A DNA stretch of 64,000 nucleotides from Cycas panzhihuaensis (taxonomy: Eukaryota; Cycadophyta), in assembly GCA_023213395.1 (NCBI GenBank), contig CM041465.1, positions 154,511,741 to 154,575,740 of the forward strand, given 5' to 3'. The notes under the pieces were generated by a model. The model was given only the letters and a program-made list of their open reading frames with translations, searched no databases and was not told the origin of the DNA. Within the stretch, counting starts at the first letter, position 1; every line of letters starts with the position of its first letter. Positions 57,126 to 64,000 of this stretch are shown here, in pieces. The position numbers and the translations under genes are program-made.

Positions 57126-58129
57126 AATTATAGTATGTATTTTATCATAGTATTAGAGCATGGTTCAATCCAAGTTGTTATAGTAAGGTGAAGATCTTGT
57201 CAATTAAGATTTAAGCTAGGTTTCTCTGATATACACTCATCTTATAAGTAGGTCATAGGGTTTGAATATGTATATAAAAAAAATTCTAAAAATCAATAGA
57301 AATTTTAAGATAAATAGACTCATCCTATAAATTATGAGTTGTCACTCTATAGATTTTATGGCTATAAAGAAATGATTACAGTAAATTTAATTATCACTAT
57401 AAGTATCAGATTAACCTTAATTTTTTTTAAATTTTATGCATTCTTTTGTCTACCTTCAAATGGAAATAGTTTTAAATTAATTAGATGTTTGAGTTAAAAG
57501 TTATTACCATTTTATCAAAGGACACTTTTACAATATAAAAACCTTAAGATAAACCCTTCTTACAAGGGTCATAACTCTTGCTATAAATATTATTTTTATA
57601 AGATGGTAAAAGAAAAAGTATGTTTGATTTAAATTTAAGCAAAAATTTCTCTTTTATAATAGTTTAAAGGCTCTTGAAATTTTTTCTTATACTTATTAAA
57701 GTTCTTTCTTATAAATCACATCTAATTTAAACTTAGAAATCTTAAACTCCAAGTGATATTCATCTATATTCTTGAAGAAGCACATAGGCTTTAAGGTGTT
57801 TCCTATTGTTATCATTAAAGGAACTACAAATTAGTTGCATAAAATATAAATGTAACTACTTTAGAAATCAACCCATTTGATTGGAAAACTTGGTCCTAAA
57901 ATAAAGTTAATTAATGTTGATTGAACCATTATCTAAAGGAGGTTCTTATTAAACTAATGGTTGCAGTGATTAGTTACCTACGCATTCTAATAGATAGACC
58001 TTATATAGACTTCAATAGATTTGGTTTATAGCCTATAAATATAACTAGTACCATATGGAGCTATTATTCATTTGTTCTAATAATTTTTTATATAATGTTA
58101 TAGATGTGATATTAAATATTATGGGTGAG
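57126..58129. other. Element Y interior, no gene
   Basis: About 1 kb, AT-rich, no ORF of note. It ends with the purine-rich ATGGGTGAG before the 3' LTR. Parts (around 57480-57560) resemble the leader of X at about 59200-59290 (TTGAxTTxAAAGTTATTxCxATTTTA). Confidence 0.6.
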
Positions 58130-58513
58130 TGTTAAAACATAATGTTTAATGTTGATTTATATATATTTTTTAGTGTCCTTCTTAACTCTCATAGATATAT
58201 TTTATTACAATATTGAGATGTATGCTTGGGTGTATGACTATTTATATAGTCATTCCGTTAGTGGATATAAAGGTTCTTTCACTTGATTGGATAAGTATGA
58301 GGTCAAATGTACTATAAGTATGTATTCATACCTAATGAAATAATTTAGAAGATGATCATTTACCAACATTTTATTATATTTTATATAATACATATTTCAT
58401 CTTTTCTTTGTTTATTTATTATTTTATGATTAATGTTTCATGCTTGTAACATATTTTACATTCATATTTTCTTCATGATTTCAAAGGTAATCTTTGAATC
58501 CATATTTTTAAGA
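58130..58513 (+). repeat. Element Y 3' LTR
   Basis: Starts TGTTAAAACATAATGTTTAA. Pair of 56696-57113. Confidence 0.85.
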
Positions 58514-58868
58514 ATATATATAATGAAATATATAGGTATGAATACATTAAGATTTATGAGTCATGCATATTTTATAATACTCATTTAGTTAGTGTGAGGT
58601 AATAATGAGTACATAAATAGTTACACTTATTTTATCTTGCCTACATTAGTGTAAACTAAACAATAATAGTAAAAGCATTAGATATAACATCTTGGGTCCT
58701 CATTATAAATCATGTAATGATATCAATTAAAAGTTACTTTCTAATTTTGAAAAACACATTCCTTCTTTTATCTCTTCTTTTATTTTAATTAAAGGATATT
58801 ATCAAGGTTTCTGTTATAATCTAGTATCTTATAATTTTAAGTTGAGTAGTGGCTAGGTTTATTATAAG

Positions 58869-58880
58869 TGGTATGAGTGC
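58869..58880 (+). promoter_or_regulatory. Primer-site-like sequence after LTR X
   Basis: TGGTATGAGTGC, ten of twelve bases as TGGTATCAGAGC. It places LTR X upstream of the following leader and gag as a 5' LTR. Confidence 0.55.
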
Positions 58881-59529
58881 GAAATTTCTATTTCTTGCGT
58901 TAAAATTTTTATGATGCATCTTTAGGTAGTAAACACCCAATTTTAGAAAAAGAAAGTGCATCAACATTCTTAGGATAGGGTTTTTGCATATTTTGAGTGG
59001 TTATATATTATGTTCTAGAGTTCTAAATCAAATGTTATAAAGTTTTTAATTTTAATTTACTATCAGAATTCTTTTCAACACTAAAAAGTTGCTTCTTTAA
59101 TTTCTAATAGTCATTGCAAAGGCTACAAGTATTTATATCACCTTAATTTCTCCTATGATTAGTGCATATTGAAATCCAGTTTACTCAAAAAGGGAAATAA
59201 TTTGAATTAAAGATTTGATTTGAAAGTTATTCCTATTTTAGTGGAGAGTATTTTTCTTATCCTTAAAATCTAAAACTTTTAGCCAAATTAAAAGAGTTAC
59301 TATAAGAGGAATAGATCTTCAAATTACCTCAAATCAAATTCATTAAACACATTTTGAAGCATACTTCACTTAGCAAAAGGAATCACTTAATTTGTATGGG
59401 TGAAAAAAATACTATATTAATTTTTAAGAAATATCAAGATTTCAATAATTTCTAAGGGTTTTCATAAGATTTTAGTAATTTAAAATAAATTTTTATAATT
59501 TTTTGGAAGTAATTTTCTCTTTCATAAAA
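58881..59529. other. Leader of element X
   Basis: AT-rich, non-coding, with partial similarity to the interior of element Y. Confidence 0.45.
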
Positions 59530-60690
59530 TGGGAATACCAACATATCCCTTCTTCAATGGAGATGAAACCATTAATCTAAAGAATTAGGTTAAAGAAATG
59601 GATACTTATTTGCATTCCCCTTCAATGAATTCTTTAAGTAATAGAGAGAGTATAAAAGTTACCTCTTTATATCTACAATAAGATGTTTATATTTGGTATA
59701 ATGGATATTATCCATACTCTTCTAATTATTATTGATGATTCTTTAAATGATTTAGTTAAGAAATTTTCTTGGTTAACTATTAAATCAATTGATTTTAGTT
59801 TTAAGTTTGTTTGTACATACCCTACATTCTAAAATGTAGGAGAAGATTATTTTAAGTTTCAAATTGAGGATACAGCTTACATATTCTTAATAGAAATAAT
59901 GTACTCTTTTTTAGCAGTTATAAATTATTTCTAAAGACTTAGTAAAACTCTAACTAAAGCTTTAAGAAGTTCATAAAGAGCATGAAGATTTTACATGTAA
60001 ACTAAAGATAATGATGAAGGACCTTAGTGTAGAAATATTTTCTAAGTTTAAAGAACATGAAGAAGTAGTCACACCACCATAGTAAGTTTTATTAAGATGA
60101 CTTAAGGATTATTTAGAGAAGTTCATGGAAAGTTAAGATGTGTTAGTCTAACTTCTTAATATTTTATAACCTTGGGTTATTTATTTCTAATAGTGGATCA
60201 ATGAATTTATAAAAGAAAAACCATTGTTATTTGTAATGTAGGAGATATGAAACATGCACTATTGATAAGTTAGTGATGACAAGACACACAACTAATTTCT
60301 GACTACTAAGACAAACTATAATCTTTACAATTAAAAATGAAATAGGTCACTCATGTTTCTTTAGAGACTTATCCTAAAATTGGTTTATTAGAATTAAAAC
60401 TTAAATAGGTCTTGAATAATGCATATTATTTGAGTGATAAACTTTAGTTTGATGTTCATTTAGCTAGTGATATATCAAATAACCATGCCAAGGAGAAGCT
60501 TTAAGTCTTAGCATTAGTAATAGAATAATATTTTTGTATAATTTCTATGTTTCTAGATTGTGTAATAAAGCTGGTCAATTATTCTTCCTAATTTTCTATT
60601 ATAGAGATAACTCTTCTAGTTGAAGAGAAATAATAGAGGAGAATAATGCAATAATAGAACTTAGATCAATGTAGAAAGTAAATAACTAAT
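59530..60690 (+). pseudogene. Gag-like remains of element X
   Basis: The plus strand starts MGIPTYPFFNGDETINLKN and continues VKEMDTYLHSPSMNSLSNRE, then IKVTSLYLQxDVYIWYNGYY, which fits a capsid N-terminus of the type FxGDExxxxWxxxMxxYFxxxxxxxxxxVxxAxLxLxxxAxxWW. After about 59750 the frame is broken. No zinc knuckle found; the downstream part may be displaced by the block at 60700. Confidence 0.5.
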
Positions 60691-60699
60691 GAAATCCAA

Positions 60700-61120
60700 G
60701 CACATTAATAAAGGGCAATTAGAGATTCAAGTATAAGTATAGACTATTTTATTAATTTGAGTAATAGCTAAAGAATTATAGAGAGAAAACTCCAACTCTC
60801 TTTATATCTAGTCTCACCAAACTCTTTTACATGTGCTATTACAAAACTATATATAGACTTAATTTTATAAGACACTACCTCATAGTATTACAATATAATA
60901 GGGATAAACCATATTCCCAAAAATATCCTTATAAGACACCCAAAAGAAAAATTAGGGGTTCTTAGCCCTGAACCCCTACCTATAGGGTTATTGGCCCTCT
61001 AACCCCCTCCCAATTGGGGGCCCTTCTTGATGCCCTAGACCCATTAAAGGGGGCCACGTGTAATGTTTATTCCCATGCAACACTTACAAAGTATTTAATA
61101 TATCTACCACTTGTTACATC
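60700..61120 (-). repeat. Probable solo LTR
   Basis: On the minus strand it begins about TGTAACAAGTGGTAGATATA, and it holds a GC-rich island (60960-61065) with CCCAATTGGG and stretches of C5/G5. The rest is AT-rich with a TATATATAGAC word. The general build is that of a plant copia LTR, but no second copy is in the window and the low edge is uncertain. Confidence 0.35.
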
Positions 61121-62446
61121 AAAAACATCATTTTCTTTGTTGAAAATTCCTTTTATGATGCAAATATACACAATTAAAAAATTTATCTTGTCTAAAAGAA
61201 GTTTTATTTTTTGTGTATTTTAGGATAAAATACTATTAAGTTCAAGAAAGATGTTGTCCAATTAGGTTAACATTGATATTTTGAAGCTTTATTAAAATTT
61301 ATTATATTGAGAATCTTATGTCAAAGGTCTTATATATTGAAGTATTGGTGGTTATGCCTTAGTAATATCATTCACATCTATTAGACTTGGTCAATGTCAA
61401 CTCTTTGATTTTGATAGAAGTTGTTACAACTGATAGTTGATATAGACCTAGTCTACATATGATAAAGTTTTGAGATATTATAAAGTTGGGTTCATAATTA
61501 TTTTTATAATTATCTGAGTTAAATATTTATATAAATAATCTCAATCTAGTAAGTAGCATAGATCCTTGTACTTTATAAGTTGAGTTTAGACTTGTATCAA
61601 TTTTGGATGTAAACATTATAGGTTTTACCTAATATGATTTATAAGAGTGATTACATTGGCCAAATTAGTTTCATTAGTAGTGAAGAAGAATTGGTGGATG
61701 AATTCTTATGCAATACTTAGTTGGATGCTACTATTAATTTTATAATCTTATAATACATGTGTGGAATGTTTATAAATTAGCATATAGTAAACCACAATAT
61801 CAAAGGAAAAATCATGATAAATTGAATAAGAAAGTACAATTTAAAAAAAAATACCACGGTATAAAACTATGATAACTATAATAAGAAAATTAATGTAGCA
61901 TCAGTAAAGGAAATATTATGATGTTAAGAAGAAGATTATAACTTGATAAGAAATATCATATCTTTTAGTAGATAATCCTATACCCTTTCTAAAGTACTAT
62001 AGTATTTGTCCCTAATTTATATGACCTAGTTCTAACATGAATGGAATAGCTTAAGGTTAGGAAACAATGCTAAATTAAATTATATAGAAATCCTCCATAC
62101 AGTAAATTACTGGCAAATACATAGGAAGGACATAATTGAGATTGATTACTATTATATTTTGATAAATTTTTAATTGGTAGTTATAATAGGTGTAAATACA
62201 TACAAAGCATAATGGATCAAATACTATGAGTGTAGGAATATGAGAGTATAAGAGTTGTCTCCATGAGGTGGAGAGATAATAAAAGGAAAGTCTATGATCA
62301 TAGGGGTAATGAACTTCTCTACAAATACCCAAAATTTTAAATGCCATGCACCATTTGTAAGAATTTATATAGGCCATAAATAGACCACATGGGTATAAAC
62401 ATCCAATCTTTGTAAATCTACTATAATTATTTAGTCTATAGAAGAT
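61121..62446. other. Unassigned decayed sequence
   Basis: AT-rich, no readable protein motif on either strand. It may hold interior of element X (plus strand) and leader of the copia whose primer site is at 62447 (minus strand). The 100-codon minus-strand open stretch at 62075-62377 matches nothing I recognise and is probably chance. Confidence 0.35.
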
Positions 62447-62458
62447 GCTCTGATACTA
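62447..62458 (-). promoter_or_regulatory. Primer binding site of a further copia remnant
   Basis: Minus strand TAGTATCAGAGC, one transition from the initiator-Met site. It implies a 5' LTR at higher coordinates and an interior at lower ones. Confidence 0.65.
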
Positions 62459-62975
62459 CTTCTAGTAATTTCAAGTAAACCAAATGAGCCCAAGTAATAA
62501 AAATTACTAAAGATGTGGTTTTCTAAACTAAATAATTTTAAAATGAATACTATAATCTATCTCTCTTTTTTTTTCACTACTTTTATATGCATTTACTGGT
62601 TTGTTTAATAAAGATGACTTCAAATAAAATTAAGTCTCATTATAAAATCACCTTTAAAAAATAAGAATTTTATAATTATGATCTTAAAATAGAATGAATA
62701 AAATTGTTAAAAATAGATCATAATGTCAATCTTCTCATTAGCTTCTAAACATACAGTTAGAGGCCCTAAACATACATCGTATAAGAGATTTATATTAGTT
62801 TCAAATTTGTAGTATTAAATATAAATTATTAAAGATCAATTTCACTTTAAACCATTGATTATTTTTTAGGCTAATCTTAGCCCGAAATAATTTATAATTA
62901 GATGAGTAGAAATATATAAGGAGTGGATCAATAATTTAAAAGATCAAACATTTAAAGTTCTCTTGGTTTCTTTAT
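62459..62975 (-). repeat. Putative 5' LTR belonging to the primer site at 62447
   Basis: Placed only by position. Non-coding, AT-rich. No partner LTR in the window. Confidence 0.35.
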
Positions 62976-63235
62976 TGAAGGGTGAGCGGGAGTCAGAGGG
63001 AGTAGATTATTCTATAAAGGGCATCATTGATAACAAATTTCTAGCATACAAAGGTAGTGTTAAAAAACACCTCAGGTTTGAGAGTTGGGGAAAAGCCCAA
63101 TGTCTATCGTTATTTGGTGTTTAAAACACTTTTTAAAAAAATATTATCCAGTTGGATATTATCACCTAATATTAGTTCCACCATCTCTAATGTTAACACA
63201 CATACATTAACAATTTAAATAAACATTATCTAATA
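62976..63235 (-). repeat. Copia F 3' LTR (putative)
   Basis: Begins TGAAGGGTGAGCGGGAGT, like the copia D LTR (TGAAGGATAG...), and ends TTATCTAATA next to a polypurine tract (minus strand AGGGGAGAA at 63236-63244). The partner is outside the window. Confidence 0.5.
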
Positions 63236-64000
63236 ATTCTCCCCTATAATGTTCATTTAGGAAGTCTCTAAGCTTGTCTCTGAATTTATGGAACTTAATC
63301 CATCTAAGAGCTTTAGTAAAGATATTTGCCACTTTTTCTTTTGCGCTATAGTAAATTAACTCAATCTCACTAGCTTAAACCAACTCTCTAATGAAATGAT
63401 GCTAAGTCTTGATATGCTTCATTATACTATGAAATACTAGATTTCGAGTTATTTGAATGGTACTTTGGTTATCACATAATATAGGTGTAAGACCATCTTA
63501 TTTTACCTGTTGATCTTAGAGTAGTCTTGGTAGCCAAACTATTTCACAACCTCTTGCTACTCTTGCTTTGTATTTTACTTCCATAGTAAACAAGGATACC
63601 CTATTTTATTTCCTTTTACTATAAGATATTGATGTTGAACCTAAAATAAAGGTGTAACCTAATGTAGACTTTGTATCATCGATATAACCTACCCAATCAG
63701 AATTACTATAGCAAACTAATTTGAAGTCTATTGATGACTTGTAATAAATTCCATAGCCAATTGTTCCCTTTAAGTATCTAAGGATTCCTTTTACTTCTTG
63801 CCAATGTGATATCCTAGGATCTTATATGAATCTAGAAATAACACTTATTGCATATGTGATATCTAGCTGAGTTGATATCAAGTAAACTAAACTACCAATT
63901 AGTTACCTATAGAGAATAGGATCAATTGATATAGACTCTTCATACTTAGATAATTTTTCCCTGAATTTAGTTAGTGCAGTAAGTGCTTTACAATTACTTA
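63236..64000 (-). pseudogene. Copia F RNase H and RT end, cut by window edge
   Basis: Minus-strand pol of a copia element related to copia D. From the window end it reads LIGSLVYLISTQLDITYAIS, GILRYLKGTIGYGIYYKSS, SDWVGYIDDTKSTLGYTF and then CDNQSTIQITRNLVFHSIMK, followed by EKVANIFTKALRWIKFHKFR, the copia RNase H C-terminus. The frame is better kept than in copia D. The rest of the element is beyond 64000. Confidence 0.85.

Larger units (their letters stand above)
56696..58513 (+). mobile_element. Element Y, 1.8-kb non-autonomous LTR retrotransposon
   Basis: Two LTRs (418 and 384 bp) around about 1 kb with no coding sequence, with a primer site after the first LTR and a purine-rich tract before the second. 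ATATA flanks both ends (56691-56695 and 58514-58518), consistent with a 5-bp duplication but weak in AT-rich DNA. The size suits a TRIM-like or internally deleted element. It is inserted in LTR X. Confidence 0.75.
56596..58868 (+). repeat. LTR X, second copy, split by element Y
   Basis: Starts TATTAAGGAATAAATATGTA, directly after the first copy, then runs into a TA repeat and element Y. It resumes at 58514 with TATAATGAAATATATAGG and ends at TTATTATAAG, before a primer-site-like TGGTATGAGTGC. This gives two LTRs head to tail with no interior between them. Confidence 0.7.

Noticed and set aside
62075-62377. 100-codon minus-strand ORF as a gene
   Set aside because: No motif; AT-rich chance frame close to a copia primer site.
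1-64000. Host genes, tRNA or rRNA genes
   Set aside because: No exon-like open frames with non-transposon similarity and no cloverleaf-like sequence found by eye; primer sites match tRNA ends only.

Overview
The window is a block of plant nuclear DNA made almost entirely of decayed LTR retrotransposons. I find no host gene, tRNA, rRNA, bacterial-type operon or CRISPR array. The evidence for a plant is the mix of Ty1/copia and Ty3/gypsy elements, initiator-Met-tRNA primer sites (TGGTATCAGAGC and transition-mutated versions), a Tat-like gypsy reverse transcriptase, and 5-bp target duplications. The low GC of most of the window and the style of one gypsy family would suit a large, repeat-rich genome such as a gymnosperm, but that is a weak inference. 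Nearly every domain is broken, and most stops read as C-to-T or G-to-A changes of Gln and Trp codons, as expected for old methylated repeats.

Layout. 1-5000: gypsy element 1 on the minus strand (gag, then a leader holding a ~30-bp minisatellite, then an LTR-like block). 5400-18130: gypsy A, minus strand, whose gag is split by copia 1 (6318-13859, minus). 18131-25295: copia D, minus, with equal 291-bp LTRs and a foreign LTR-like block in its leader. 25296-26902 and 49840-53650: gypsy C, plus strand, split by copia B (26903-49839, plus). Copia B is in turn split by gypsy T (31329-47823, minus), flanked by a perfect GACAC duplication. 54580-56100: a decayed plus-strand reading frame of unknown function. 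56160-58868: tandem LTRs (X) with a 1.8-kb non-autonomous LTR element (Y) inside the second copy. 58869-60650: leader and gag-like remains of X. 60700-61120: probable solo LTR. 62447-62975: primer site and LTR remnant of another copia. 62976-64000: 3' end of copia F, related to copia D.

The most unusual unit is gypsy T. It is GC-richer than its surroundings and about 16.5 kb long with ~2.6-kb LTRs. Its gag-PR-RT-RH-IN is followed by a long 4.4-kb region before the 3' LTR. That region holds (i) a second, archaeal-like RNase H downstream of integrase rather than between RNase H and integrase, and (ii) an antisense reading frame of about 1.9 kb with its own TATA box and possible intron, ending in a coiled-coil and Arg-rich tail; part of it resembles plant-mobile-domain proteins.

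The order of events can be read from the nesting: gypsy C, then copia B, then gypsy T; gypsy A, then copia 1; LTR pair X, then Y. All boundaries given as LTR ends come from aligning the two copies by eye; whole-element limits without an LTR pair are approximate.
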